Shown piece after piece: positions 24,102 to 33,450 of a DNA stretch of 64,000 nucleotides (position 1 is the stretch's first letter; each line of letters begins with the position of its first letter). Both the position numbers and the translations under genes were made by a program. The DNA is from Rurimicrobium sp040387755 (GTDB lineage: Bacteria; Bacteroidota; Bacteroidia; Chitinophagales; Chitinophagaceae), in assembly GCA_040387755.1 (NCBI GenBank), contig JAZKDB010000001.1, forward strand, positions 806,001 to 870,000. Direction: 5' to 3'. Under the pieces are notes generated by a model. The model did no database searches. It saw nothing but the letters and a program-made list of their open reading frames with translations, and was not told where the DNA came from.

Positions 24102-27100
24102 ATGAAAAACAAACTCTCCATTCTAATGCAAAATTTCTATCGGTTTTTGCTTTTAATGATTGTTTTGAGCGTAGCGCAAAAAAGCTCTGCTCAAACAGCC
24201 TCTTCTTACTCTTTCAGTACTTCTTCCGGTACATATACTGCAATAACAGGAGGTACGTTATTGTCTTCAGGAGCGACGATGGATGATGCCAGTTTTTCTG
24301 TAACTATTCCATCATTCACCTATTTAGGTGTTGCTTATACACAGGTTTACGTAAGCGAAAACGGATACATTCAATTTGGCTCAACTGCTACCACCACCAC
24401 AATGCGTACTTATTTGTCCTCAACAGAAGCAGCCGCTAAAACTGGAGTAGCAGGTTATTCCAGAGATATTGGCGGTAAGTCTGCAACATCAAATTTGCGT
24501 ACACAGACTATTGGTTCTGAAGTTATTTTTCAGTGGACCAATATGGCAAATTTTGCTTCCACGGCACACACTATTACTTTTCAAATCAGATTGAATACCT
24601 CTACAAACGTCATCAGTGTGGTATATAATATGAGTGCAACTGGTTCTACAACTGCACAAGTGGGGCTCAGAGGTAGTACGACTGATTTTAATAATCGCAC
24701 CAGTACTTCCAACTGGGCTGCATCTACTGCCGGCGCAGTTAATACAGCAACTATGACTTTATCGTCAACAGTATTTCCTGCGTCAGGGTTGAATTATATC
24801 TGGTCTCCACCACTTCCTTGTTCCGGCAAACCAGCTGGTGGTACTCTGTCGAGCTCTGCAGGTGCTAGCCCAATCTGTCCTTCTGCAACAGCAACGCTTA
24901 GTGTAACAGGTTCTACAATTGCTACAGGAATTGCTTATGCCTGGGATCAATCCTTGGTTAGTGCAACTGGTCCATGGACTCCAATCGGAGGTGCTACCGC
25001 AGCTACCTATCTTGCAAGTCCATCTGCCTGCACAAACATGTATTATCGTCGCAGAACAATTTGTACATTAGGTGGTCTTTTTGATTCTTCAAATGCTGTT
25101 TTGGTGAGTGTAAAGTGCGCATTGACCCCTCCGTATTTTGAAGATTTTGAGAGTATTACCGCTACCAATACTATGCCCAATTGTATGACGGCAACCAACT
25201 TGGGTTCTTTGGTCACCACTTATCTTGCCGGTTCTACTTATAACAGAAGCAATCACACTCCAGGTGGGGCCAAATATGCGGCATTCCGATGGGGCTCCAA
25301 TGATTATATGTTTACTCCAGCCATCAATATTACCGCTGGTAAAACTTATGAGTTTTCTTTCTGGTATATTGCAGATGGCTATACAGGTTGGGATTCTTTG
25401 AAGGTTCTTTATGGTTCTTCACCTTCTGCAGCTGGCATGACAACTTCTATTGGTGCAACATTATCTGGCATTTCCAATACAGTATATAAAAAATATAGAG
25501 TTCGTTTTATAGCTGCCACGTCTGGGGTACAATATTTTGGTATCTATTGTAAAGCAAGCGGTGTTCCCTGGTATTTGAGTATTGATGATATTGGTTTGCA
25601 GGAAGCTCCTCTTTGTGCAGGTATACCTTCTCCCGGAGCTCCGGAAGCTTCTTCAAAAAGGGTTTGTGGTACAGGTTCGGTAGAGCTTGATTTACCCTAC
25701 TTGCCTTTGGCCGTTGGATATAAATATGAGTGGCAGGACTCAGTTGCCGGTTCTACATGGGGTAGTGATCCCGGACGTCCTAGTTTTGGCGGTACAACAG
25801 CACCTTTTGCAACTGGTAGCTTTTCTAATACTACCTATTTCAGATGCATTGTAACTTGTAATACGACTGGCGAATCGGCTATTTCTTCAGTGCTTAAAAT
25901 AGATGCAGGCCCATTCAATCCTCCCTATTTTGAGGATTTTGAATCTATTAGTTCCAATAACCAGTTGCCAACTTGTATGACAGCCACAAACCTTGGTTCA
26001 TTGGTATTGACCTACACCGCTACACCTCCTCCGACAGTAAGAAACAGATTTAATCACACACCTGGCGGTAGTAAATTTGCTTCTTTCAGATGGTCATGTG
26101 ATGATTACATTTTCTCTCCACAAATGAACCTTATCGGGGGGCAAAAATATGTTTTGTCTTTTTGGTATATCACTGATGGGTTGAGTGGTTGGAATACGCT
26201 TAGTGCAAAAATTGGTTTAGATGCCACTCCTGCAGCAATGACCACAACATTAAGAACGATTACTGCTCCGATTAATTCTGGTTATTTGCAATATTCTGAC
26301 ACTTTCACAGCTCCAACAAGTGGTACATATTATTTTGGAATTTACTGTAACTCTGGTTCTGCGCCATGGTATCTCAGTATTGATGATATCGGATTGCAAT
26401 TTAAGGCCTGCGATGGTATGCCAACTGCCACTACAATAAGTGGTACCGTTGCTTCCGGAATTGGTGTTTGTCCCAATAATATCGTTACTCTTGTTGGTAG
26501 TGGAGGAAGTCTTCCTCTTATTCCTGGCATTAAATATCAATGGCAGCGCCGAGTGACTCCTGTTGGTTTGTGGAAAAACATTCCCGGAGCAATCGATACA
26601 ATGATTAGCTCAGATACCTTGGGCGGATACGATTATCGCTTGGCTACTATTTGTACCAATACGGGTGACACTGCATTCAGCACACTCTATTCATTGCCTT
26701 TGTTGCCGGCACATCCACCTGTTTCTATTACCCCGGCTACTTCTCCAATTGCATTTTGTCTGGGCGATACAGTGAAGTTTAATGCCACAAGCGTTCCTGG
26801 TTCTGTATATGATTGGATGGTTGATAGCGTAGTCATTCCTGGCTGGAAATTCAGTGACTTGTCGGCTACAACTTCAGGTGTATATCATGTAAGGGTAAGC
26901 TCAAGTGCTACTCCTTGTCCTGCATATTCCAATAAAGTTGTTTTAGTAAGAAACGACCCTGATTACAGCATTGTAATGAGTACTCCGACAGACAGTATTG
27001 TTTGTGAAGGCACCAGTCTTTTGTTGAGTGGATTTGGTAGTAAAACCGGATTGTCTTATCAATGGTCAAAGGATAATGTTTTAATCCCCGGCGCTGTTTC

Positions 27101-27914
27101 TAATAACTACCTTGTAAACACCTCAGGATACTATCGCATTAGTGCCTACGACGGGCTTTCTGTTTGTTCTGCTATGTCTCGTAGTATTAAAATAACTGTT
27201 AATCCTAATCCACCAGCTATATTATCTGTTATGGGTGGTGGTGGTGCCACAGCATGCGAGAATGAAGGTGTTTTACTGAAAGCAAGTGTAGGTGCATTTT
27301 CTTATGAATGGACAAAAGGAGGAAGTACAGTTTTTGGTTGGAGTGACAGTATGCAATTGATTAAAAATTCGGGTCTGTATCGTGTTAAAGTGCGTAATGC
27401 CGAAGGTTGTGTCAGTCTATCCTTGCCCATTAATGTTACCATTTTGCCTTCCCCAATTCCTGTAATTGTTCGTGGCGGATTTACTTTGAGTACATCCACT
27501 CCTTATTTTGGCTACATATGGGTACGCAATGGTGTTGATACGGTTTCTAAAACTTCTACTGTGTCTCTTAGCAAAAACGGAGTTTATAAAGTTTATGTGC
27601 AGGATGCAAATGGGTGTCCCGGCGAATCAGGACCATTTGATGTAAATGATGCAGCTCTAGGTATTAATCAATCAATTGCCGGAGAAATGCTGCGAATTTA
27701 TCCCAATCCCACAAATGATAAAGTATTTGTAGAGAGCCCGATAAAAATAAGGGTAGCCGTAAAAGATGCAACTGGAAGGATGGTGATTGCTCAGCAGCAG
27801 GTATCAGAGATTGATATGAGTAAGCTCGCTGACGGTATATACATTCTCGAGGTCTCTGACGATAACAACATGCTTATTAGTCAGCAGAAGATAACCAAGA
27901 TTTCTCAACGTTAA
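24102..27914 (+). CDS. Large secreted protein with T9SS C-terminal sorting domain
   Basis: The 1270-residue protein has a signal peptide (to about residue 31, SSAQ) and ends in a type A sorting domain (about 1190-1270): LRIYPNPTNDKVFVES, DATGRMV, LADGIYILEV and a basic tail. After a Ser/Thr-rich beta region (about 32-330) come two tandem copies of a 164-residue jelly-roll-like module (about 343-506 and 607-770), both starting PPYFEDFES and ending WYLSIDDIGLQ, typical of adhesin-like or carbohydrate-contacting domains. Several Ig-like repeats (about 860-1180) follow, each with YxW and a SGxYxV strand. Probably a cell-surface or released adhesin. Ligand unknown. Confidence 0.9.
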   Translation: MKNKLSILMQNFYRFLLLMIVLSVAQKSSAQTASSYSFSTSSGTYTAITGGTLLSSGATMDDASFSVTIPSFTYLGVAYTQVYVSENGYIQFGSTATTTTMRTYLSSTEAAAKTGVAGYSRDIGGKSATSNLRTQTIGSEVIFQWTNMANFASTAHTITFQIRLNTSTNVISVVYNMSATGSTTAQVGLRGSTTDFNNRTSTSNWAASTAGAVNTATMTLSSTVFPASGLNYIWSPPLPCSGKPAGGTLSSSAGASPICPSATATLSVTGSTIATGIAYAWDQSLVSATGPWTPIGGATAATYLASPSACTNMYYRRRTICTLGGLFDSSNAVLVSVKCALTPPYFEDFESITATNTMPNCMTATNLGSLVTTYLAGSTYNRSNHTPGGAKYAAFRWGSNDYMFTPAINITAGKTYEFSFWYIADGYTGWDSLKVLYGSSPSAAGMTTSIGATLSGISNTVYKKYRVRFIAATSGVQYFGIYCKASGVPWYLSIDDIGLQEAPLCAGIPSPGAPEASSKRVCGTGSVELDLPYLPLAVGYKYEWQDSVAGSTWGSDPGRPSFGGTTAPFATGSFSNTTYFRCIVTCNTTGESAISSVLKIDAGPFNPPYFEDFESISSNNQLPTCMTATNLGSLVLTYTATPPPTVRNRFNHTPGGSKFASFRWSCDDYIFSPQMNLIGGQKYVLSFWYITDGLSGWNTLSAKIGLDATPAAMTTTLRTITAPINSGYLQYSDTFTAPTSGTYYFGIYCNSGSAPWYLSIDDIGLQFKACDGMPTATTISGTVASGIGVCPNNIVTLVGSGGSLPLIPGIKYQWQRRVTPVGLWKNIPGAIDTMISSDTLGGYDYRLATICTNTGDTAFSTLYSLPLLPAHPPVSITPATSPIAFCLGDTVKFNATSVPGSVYDWMVDSVVIPGWKFSDLSATTSGVYHVRVSSSATPCPAYSNKVVLVRNDPDYSIVMSTPTDSIVCEGTSLLLSGFGSKTGLSYQWSKDNVLIPGAVSNNYLVNTSGYYRISAYDGLSVCSAMSRSIKITVNPNPPAILSVMGGGGATACENEGVLLKASVGAFSYEWTKGGSTVFGWSDSMQLIKNSGLYRVKVRNAEGCVSLSLPINVTILPSPIPVIVRGGFTLSTSTPYFGYIWVRNGVDTVSKTSTVSLSKNGVYKVYVQDANGCPGESGPFDVNDAALGINQSIAGEMLRIYPNPTNDKVFVESPIKIRVAVKDATGRMVIAQQQVSEIDMSKLADGIYILEVSDDNNMLISQQKITKISQR

Positions 27915-27938
27915 CAATAGATATTGCTTGAGTTTTAT

Positions 27939-27972
27939 AAAAAGGGAGAACAAAAACTTGTTCTCCCTTTTT
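27939..27972. terminator. Bidirectional terminator after the T9SS protein gene
   Basis: Stem AAAAAGGGAGAACAA / TTGTTCTCCCTTTTT with a 4-nt loop and T-rich flanks sits between two convergent genes; its last base touches the stop codon of the DUF2306-like gene. Confidence 0.88.
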
Positions 27973-28610
27973 TATTTTGCGTATGCTTTGGACCATTTAA
28001 TGATAAAGGGTGTCAGGATAAACGTTGGTAATAGCCAAGCGACAATACTGGGTAAATAAGTGTTGTTGACTACCAGAAATGCAGTTAAAGATGCAATATA
28101 TGCACCCGTCATTCTTTGCAAATGAAGCATAAGCCAATAATTCTTGTACTTAATTTTGCCTTTATAAGTCCTCCAGTCTGACCTAAGCATCAGTATACTA
28201 ATAAGACCGAAGACTAATAAGACAATCCAAAAGAGATTTCCTGATTTAAAATATACCCCCGCATAAGCAATGAACAACAGGGCAAACAGCGCCATAGTAG
28301 CAAACAAAATCCAATCTATTATAGCGGGTTTTTGATCCTTATTCAGTTTTTTCAAACGTAAAATACGCATTCCTGTGCCAACCAAATAGATGGAAAAGAT
28401 ACCAATGATAAATAGAAAATCATTGGGGTGAATGCGCGAAAGGATTAATGAAACTGTAGCAGATAACAACATACTATAAGCGAAAATTTTTCCAATGCGC
28501 TTATGTAGTTTGTCTCCTTTTTTACGAAGCAAAATAATACTGCCACTTAGCAATGCCGTAACACCTCCAATGATATGAATCGCTAAAAGAGTATTAAAAA
28601 GCTGAGGCAT
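27972..28610 (-). CDS. DUF2306-like integral membrane protein
   Basis: The 212-residue protein has about seven hydrophobic helices and the family-like opening HIIGGVTALLSGSIILLRKKGDKLHKRIGKIFAYSML, with a conserved His in helix one and a KLHKRIG loop. Function is unknown. Its ATG overlaps the stop of the 3-hydroxyacyl-CoA dehydrogenase gene by one base (TAATG), so the two are probably translated together. Confidence 0.75.
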   Translation of the reverse strand: MPQLFNTLLAIHIIGGVTALLSGSIILLRKKGDKLHKRIGKIFAYSMLLSATVSLILSRIHPNDFLFIIGIFSIYLVGTGMRILRLKKLNKDQKPAIIDWILFATMALFALLFIAYAGVYFKSGNLFWIVLLVFGLISILMLRSDWRTYKGKIKYKNYWLMLHLQRMTGAYIASLTAFLVVNNTYLPSIVAWLLPTFILTPFIIKWSKAYAK

Positions 28611-29761
28611 TATATCATTTCATTTTGGGCCACTTTATTCCTAATCCAGGCGCTTGCCCGATATCGGTCTTCGTGGTAATAATGGTATAACTCATCCAAT
28701 TGATTCAGGATATTTCCCCATCCTTTTTCATCTCCCCACGCCAACAGACCTTTAGGATAATTCACTCCTTTTGTCATTGCAGTTTCCAAATCTTCTCTGT
28801 TGGCAATATTCAGAAATAAGGCATCAGCGGCCTCATTAATGAGCATTACCAGTATTCTGTCAGCAATTTTTTGTTGTAAGGCAACATCCTCATTAGCTTT
28901 TGGTTGTTCTGTTCCTTCTGCATAATTATAAAATCCACGACCTGTTTTTCTTCCCCAAAATCCTGCTTCAAACAGACGTTTCTGACTTAATGAAGGCTTA
29001 AAACGTGGGTCATAAAAGAAGGCACTGAAAACCGATTCCGTAACACGATAATTGACATCATGTCCGATAAAATCCATTAATGTAAATGGCCCCATTTTAA
29101 AACCGCCAATGTTTGTCATTGCTGCATCAATTGTAGCGCAATCTGCAACCCCTTCTTCATATAATCTTATGGCTTCACTGTAAAAAGGTCTTGCCACACG
29201 GTTAACAATAAAACCTGGAGTGTCTTTGGTAATTACAGGCAGTTTTCCCCAAGCGCTTACCCATAATTTTACTTCTTCGGCCAGCCCTTCACGTGTTTGC
29301 ACTGCAGGAATAATTTCTACCAGTGCCATTAAAGGCGCAGGATTGAAAAAATGAATTCCAATGACACGCTCAGGTCTGGAGCAGGCGGCAGCTATCGATG
29401 CTATAGACAGTGAAGAGGTATTTGTTGCAAGAATACAATCTGTTGAAACCACAGCTTCAATATCTTTAAAGACCAGCTGTTTTACGCTCAGGTCTTCAAC
29501 GATGGCTTCAATGACCAGATTAGCATCTTTAAGACCATCAAGCGTTTGGATATAATGGATGTTGCCGATATATTGAGCAGATTGTTCAGGACTCAATTTG
29601 CCTTTCTCGGTCAGTTTGTCAAAACTACTTTTAAGTGTTGTTTTTGCTTTGTCAAGTGCCGCAGGATTTGTATCAAATATTGCTACTTCATGTCCTGCAC
29701 TGGCCAATACCTGAGCAATACCACTGCCCATTGCTCCGCTACCTATAATTCCTGTTTTCAT
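28610..29761 (-). CDS. paaH: 3-hydroxyacyl-CoA dehydrogenase (PaaH-like)
   Basis: NAD-dependent enzyme that oxidises 3-hydroxyacyl-CoA; in phenylacetate breakdown PaaH acts on 3-hydroxyadipyl-CoA. The 383-residue protein has a Rossmann motif GSGAMGSGIAQVLASAGHEV (6-25), the catalytic His region IGIHFFNPAPLMALVEII, KDTPGFIVNRVARP, and a second C-terminal helical repeat (about 285-380, INEAADAL... GVNYPKGLLAWGD) like the two-repeat PaaH/HBDH group. It is shorter than full PaaH (about 475). Start ATG 29761 replaces a longer open frame. Together with the thiolase it could supply late steps for the paa clusters, but general fatty-acid use is equally possible. Confidence 0.85.
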   Translation of the reverse strand: MKTGIIGSGAMGSGIAQVLASAGHEVAIFDTNPAALDKAKTTLKSSFDKLTEKGKLSPEQSAQYIGNIHYIQTLDGLKDANLVIEAIVEDLSVKQLVFKDIEAVVSTDCILATNTSSLSIASIAAACSRPERVIGIHFFNPAPLMALVEIIPAVQTREGLAEEVKLWVSAWGKLPVITKDTPGFIVNRVARPFYSEAIRLYEEGVADCATIDAAMTNIGGFKMGPFTLMDFIGHDVNYRVTESVFSAFFYDPRFKPSLSQKRLFEAGFWGRKTGRGFYNYAEGTEQPKANEDVALQQKIADRILVMLINEAADALFLNIANREDLETAMTKGVNYPKGLLAWGDEKGWGNILNQLDELYHYYHEDRYRASAWIRNKVAQNEMI

Positions 29762-29787
29762 TCTTTTACTTAAAAAATTGTTGCGCC

Positions 29788-29795
29788 CAAAAATA
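29788..29795 (-). promoter_or_regulatory. Putative -7 box of the dehydrogenase gene
   Basis: Minus-strand TATTTTTG lies 26 bp before the ATG at 29761; a TTG is found 18 bp upstream of it (29814-29816), close to -33 spacing. Confidence 0.42.
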
Positions 29796-29816
29796 GGTAA
29801 AAAACAAGCCAAACAA

Positions 29817-30839
29817 TTAGAAGGGAAAAAAAGAAATCAGCCTGAAATAATCAAGTTCCTCAGTTTTGACAGGTATCCTAATTCCTATCATCCGGCCATA
29901 CATTTTAATCCTTGAACGATTGTGATAGATTTTTCCCATTTGCCAGGTGATAGAATAATAATGAAATCCTTTACTGTTTTTAAATATAATGTTTCTACTA
30001 TACCAGGTAGGTAAGGAAGACAGAACCGCATCAGGGCCATCGGATAGCCAGGCTACATTTTGGTGGGCCTGCTGCCAGGCAGAATCTGAATTGGGATGTT
30101 TTGTTTTGTCATAATAGCTTTGACGGTCAATAATTGATGTTACCTTGTCCCAATTGTTTTTTTCGATGGCAGCGCAGAAATTGCAATTGGTAGGGCAAAA
30201 TGTTGAATTGACTTTCTGGCGAATAACCTTCTTTTCTACAATATTTACTGTAACATAATTGCTGTTTAATGAACCTTCCGGCAGATTTAGTTTTTCAGGG
30301 TCAAAGCTTCTTTCTGTTTTGAAATCAGACACTTTGTGATAGACATATTTACATAAAGAGTCATCCCATGGGGAGTACCAAACCAATACTTCATATTGTC
30401 CTGCAGGCAAATCGGGCATTGGATGATTGGCTTCAATATGCTTCCGGTAGTTTGCTTTATCGTTCAAAAATAAAGGGATGATGGTGCTCCCTTTTGGAGG
30501 CAATCTTTTAAAAGTACTCGAGCTTACTTTTGTTGTATCCATATCTATCAATGTCGATTCACGGTATACTTCTTTGTAGAAATTATTTTTTACGCTAAAG
30601 AAAGAAAAGTGAATCAGCTTTGGGCCTCGGTTTTGACTGCCAGGCAAAAGAATGGAATGAGCTTTATCACTTGCATTGCTTAGTGTGAGATTAAATTGAA
30701 CAATCTCATCCTTACTAAATGTAGTCTGCAGGCATTCCAGTTTGAGGGACAGGCCAATCAAAAACAAGTCAGCTTTACTTGTTTTTGTATTCAGTAAAAG
30801 TATAATGAGCAATGCCAGTGTACCGAAACGTTTTTGCAT
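29817..30839 (-). CDS. Hypothetical secreted protein
   Basis: No family recognised. The 340-residue protein has a signal peptide (about 1-23) and a first half that looks like an immunoglobulin-type or BsuPI-like fold (LECLQTTFSKDEIVQFNLTLSNAS, then LPAGQYEVLVWYSPWDD). Four cysteines cluster at FCPTNCNFC (about 214-222), followed by AAIEKNNWDKV and a region with SITWQMGKIY. The start codon directly follows the stop of the thioredoxin-like gene (TAAATG), so they form a pair. A redox link is possible but not shown. Confidence 0.72.
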   Translation of the reverse strand: MQKRFGTLALLIILLLNTKTSKADLFLIGLSLKLECLQTTFSKDEIVQFNLTLSNASDKAHSILLPGSQNRGPKLIHFSFFSVKNNFYKEVYRESTLIDMDTTKVSSSTFKRLPPKGSTIIPLFLNDKANYRKHIEANHPMPDLPAGQYEVLVWYSPWDDSLCKYVYHKVSDFKTERSFDPEKLNLPEGSLNSNYVTVNIVEKKVIRQKVNSTFCPTNCNFCAAIEKNNWDKVTSIIDRQSYYDKTKHPNSDSAWQQAHQNVAWLSDGPDAVLSSLPTWYSRNIIFKNSKGFHYYSITWQMGKIYHNRSRIKMYGRMIGIRIPVKTEELDYFRLISFFPF

Positions 30840-31409
30840 TTAGTTTTCAAGAGTTGTATTCAATAACGCGGAAAGCTCCAACAATATTTCCTTTCCTTCA
30901 TCTTTATTATACCAAAGCTGTAATTCAGTCTTAACTGTATCAAAATCGGCATTTTTAGCTAATAGTTCATCATACACTTTTTGACAAGCTGCAGGTCTTG
31001 GCCCCCAAACAGCCAAATCGTTTTCGGATTGATTGCGGATAATTAATTTTGGAATGGATTTGCTTTTCCCGTTTGTCAAATATTTTTCGATGCGGTGAGG
31101 TTCACTATCACGCAGTTCATAACTGATGGAAATGTTGTTGTTTAATTGCCCAATCATTTCAATGAAAGGAACAATATGAGCAGCATCTCCACACCAAGGT
31201 TCTGTTATGACAATCCAATTTTGCTTATAATTAATTGTAGCAACGATGCTCTTAATTTTTTCATCTAAATGCCCGGTTTTCAACCAGCGGTTCATTCTGC
31301 TCCAATTGAGTTTGGTGTAATTAAGATAATCCGGATTGTCGTATGGTGCAGAAGGTGCAGGCTGATGGAGTATTTCCTGAAAGTAATCTTTGTATTCTTG
31401 AAAGGTCAT
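30840..31409 (-). CDS. Thioredoxin-like family protein
   Basis: The 189-residue protein matches the Thioredoxin_9-type cytosolic group: TYQYKQNWIV-like strand (KQNWIVITEPWCGDAAHIVPF, about 65-85) with a single active-site Cys in WCGD rather than WCxxC, then SISYELRDSEPHRIEKYLTNGKSKSIPKLI with the cis-Pro (SIPK), and LAVWGPRP. The second Cys of the CxxC pair is absent, which fits this family. No signal peptide is seen. It is immediately upstream of the secreted hypothetical gene. Confidence 0.85.
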   Translation of the reverse strand: MTFQEYKDYFQEILHQPAPSAPYDNPDYLNYTKLNWSRMNRWLKTGHLDEKIKSIVATINYKQNWIVITEPWCGDAAHIVPFIEMIGQLNNNISISYELRDSEPHRIEKYLTNGKSKSIPKLIIRNQSENDLAVWGPRPAACQKVYDELLAKNADFDTVKTELQLWYNKDEGKEILLELSALLNTTLEN

Positions 31410-31560
31410 GATTGTTTGCTATATTTAAATATAAAGGTAAAATTATAGCCATTAATAATTAGCATTGATTGATGTTTGTTATGCAATCATAAAGCTTTGC
31501 ACCCTTGCTTGCAGTTTATCAATCATTAGTTTACTTTTATTCAATCGTAAATATTAAGTT

Positions 31561-31881
31561 ATGTTAGTTACCAGAGTCATTATTGAGTTTTTGAAAGATA
31601 AAGATTATCGGGATTTGCTCCTCACCACTTTATTTGTCATTATTTTTGGCACAGTTTTTTTCCATTTTGTAGAAGGCTGGAGGTGGTTGGATTCTGTGTA
31701 CTTTTGTGTGATTACCCTCACCACTGTTGGTTATGGAGATTTTTCGCCGGTAACAGATTTGGGCAAGATGTTTAACATTGTTTATATCATTGTGGGTGTA
31801 GGTCTGATACTTACTTTTATAAAAACAGTGACTAGTCATTATTACAAAGTAAAGAGTGAGTATGGTAAAAAATTAAGTTGA
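31561..31881 (+). CDS. Two-helix potassium channel protein
   Basis: The 106-residue protein has two transmembrane helices (about 20-38 and 70-90) around a pore loop with the selectivity filter TVGYGD (55-60, in TLTTVGYGDFSP), the hallmark of K+ channels of the Ion_trans_2 type. No regulatory RCK domain follows; the protein ends shortly after helix two, so it is a minimal pore subunit. It probably assembles as a tetramer. It stands alone between divergent and same-strand neighbours. Confidence 0.92.
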   Translation: MLVTRVIIEFLKDKDYRDLLLTTLFVIIFGTVFFHFVEGWRWLDSVYFCVITLTTVGYGDFSPVTDLGKMFNIVYIIVGVGLILTFIKTVTSHYYKVKSEYGKKLS

Positions 31882-31957
31882 AAATTTTGTAAAAGCAATA
31901 GAAAAACAATATACAGTTGAGTTGATGCTGTATAACTAAAACTAATTTATTTGTATT

Positions 31958-32731
31958 ATGTCTTCAAAAACTTGCCTGAATTGTGGTCACGAACTATCTA
32001 ATAATTTTTGTTCCTTTTGCGGGCAGAAGGCCGATACTCATCGTATCACTGTAAAGCATTTTATTCAGCACGATTTGCTGCATGGAGTATTTCATTTGGA
32101 TAAGGGCATCCTTTTTACTATTAAAGAAACCTTTACCAGACCCGGTAAAGCAGCCATGGATTATATCAACGGTAAGCGTATTAGTTACTATAATATTTTT
32201 TATCTCTTGTTGGTTTTAATAGGGCTTAATTTAGTTGTAGTACACTATGTCGAAGTGTTTAATGACACTGCTCTAAAGTTAAAAGTTAACAAGGATGGCA
32301 CCAAATTATATGATTTTTTCAATAAAAATATAAAGTACATTATTCTTTCTTTTATTCCCTTATTTGCTATTAATGGTTTGATTCTCTTCCGACGTTTAAA
32401 ATTGAATTTTGCAGAACACCACATTATTGGAGGTTTCGTGTTACTTGGTTGTACCATTATGGCTTTGCTCATCAATCTGTTAGGGTTATTGCCAATATCT
32501 TGGCAAGAATCTTTTTTTGGATATCTTGAATTGGCCCTGATGTTTTGTTTGTTTGTTTTCCCCTGCTATGTTTATTATATGGCTTTTGCTCAGTCATATA
32601 AAATTTATGGTTTCATTGTTCGTATTATTTTGATGTATTTTTTCTTTATAATGCAAGTTGTGTTTTTGACATTGTGTATTGCTGCTTGGCTATCTAAAGG
32701 AAGTTTCGAGGGGGAAATAAAATTTGCTTAA
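31958..32731 (+). CDS. DUF3667 domain membrane protein
   Basis: The 257-residue protein has a short N-terminal zinc ribbon (CLNCGHELSNNFCSFCGQ, Cys at about 5, 8, 16, 19), then the DUF3667 signature HDLLHGVFHLDKGILFTIKE, FTRPGKAAMDYINGKRISYYNIF, and about five membrane helices. The family is common in Bacteroidota and has no known function; the RPGKxxxxYxxGKR stretch is the usual diagnostic. A terminator follows 24 bp after the stop. Confidence 0.88.
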   Translation: MSSKTCLNCGHELSNNFCSFCGQKADTHRITVKHFIQHDLLHGVFHLDKGILFTIKETFTRPGKAAMDYINGKRISYYNIFYLLLVLIGLNLVVVHYVEVFNDTALKLKVNKDGTKLYDFFNKNIKYIILSFIPLFAINGLILFRRLKLNFAEHHIIGGFVLLGCTIMALLINLLGLLPISWQESFFGYLELALMFCLFVFPCYVYYMAFAQSYKIYGFIVRIILMYFFFIMQVVFLTLCIAAWLSKGSFEGEIKFA

Positions 32732-32754
32732 AATATTTGTCTACATTAAAAAAA

Positions 32755-32782
32755 AAATAGCAGGTCATTTGACCTGCTATTT
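32755..32782. terminator. Terminator after the DUF3667 gene
   Basis: A 13-bp perfect stem (AAATAGCAGGTCA / TGACCTGCTATTT) with a 2-nt loop as written lies between the convergent DUF3667 and lipoprotein genes, with an A-run on one side and TTTAAATC on the other. The rest of 32783-32953 holds nothing I can support. Confidence 0.82.
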
Positions 32783-32953
32783 TAAATCAACAAAGAGAAA
32801 AGAATATATTGACAAGGTAAATTATTGCACAATTGAATGCCCGTTTTTTTGGTGATTTGCATGCAATACTTTGCATTTAGTAAAAGGAATCTCTTTAAAA
32901 TAGCAGGAACAACTACAGACTTTTATTCTATAGATAAAGGAAAGATTCAGAAT

Positions 32954-33388
32954 CTATTTTCTTATTGCTCTCAATTCGTAACCATTTGCACTATATTTTG
33001 CGGTAGCAACAGAGATAATAAAAAGGCTGTCCCCTCTGAAGGTTAATTCTGTCTCGGGGAATCCGTCATACCATGTAATAAATTGTTTGGAATCGTGAAT
33101 GATAAAAAGGGAATCATTGATGCTATTGTGAGTAAACTTCTCACCCCTTATTGTGCATGTAAATCCTTTTATAGTGTCAAAACTTACAACTTCGTTTTTG
33201 TTGTATGAATATCTTTTTCCTCTGGAGTATCCACTCCAAGGTATTGTTGGAGTTCTGGAACTATAAAGATCGCAACTATCAAATATTTGATAGTTGAGTG
33301 AAACGATAGTTTGGGGTGTTTCTTTTTTCTTACAGGATAAAACGGAAGCAACTAAGGCAAAAAGGCAAACCAGATATTTTGTGTTCAT
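32954..33388 (-). CDS. Small hypothetical lipoprotein
   Basis: The 144-residue protein has a lipoprotein signal peptide with lipobox VASVLSC (Cys at residue 19) followed by KKKE, so it should be lipid-anchored. The mature part is beta-rich (VSLNYQIFDSC..., GYSRGKRYSYNKNEVVSF, SKQFITWYDGFPETELTFRGDSLFIISV) and resembles a small lipocalin-like or META-like fold, but I do not recognise the family. It is a single gene with no clear link to the paa cluster downstream. Confidence 0.72.
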   Translation of the reverse strand: MNTKYLVCLFALVASVLSCKKKETPQTIVSLNYQIFDSCDLYSSRTPTIPWSGYSRGKRYSYNKNEVVSFDTIKGFTCTIRGEKFTHNSINDSLFIIHDSKQFITWYDGFPETELTFRGDSLFIISVATAKYSANGYELRAIRK

Positions 33389-33450
33389 ATACTCTAAAAT
33401 ACTTTACAGTAAATGTACAACAAATTTTTATTTGATTGCAATTCCTTGTT

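Noticed and set aside
31881..31957. Terminator between the K+ channel and DUF3667 genes
   Set aside because: Only a weak ATACAG...CTGTAT dyad with no T-run; not enough to call.
32837..33046. 69-residue plus-strand frame next to the small lipoprotein
   Set aside because: Composition is random-looking, it overlaps the lipoprotein gene, and no ribosome-binding or promoter signal supports it.
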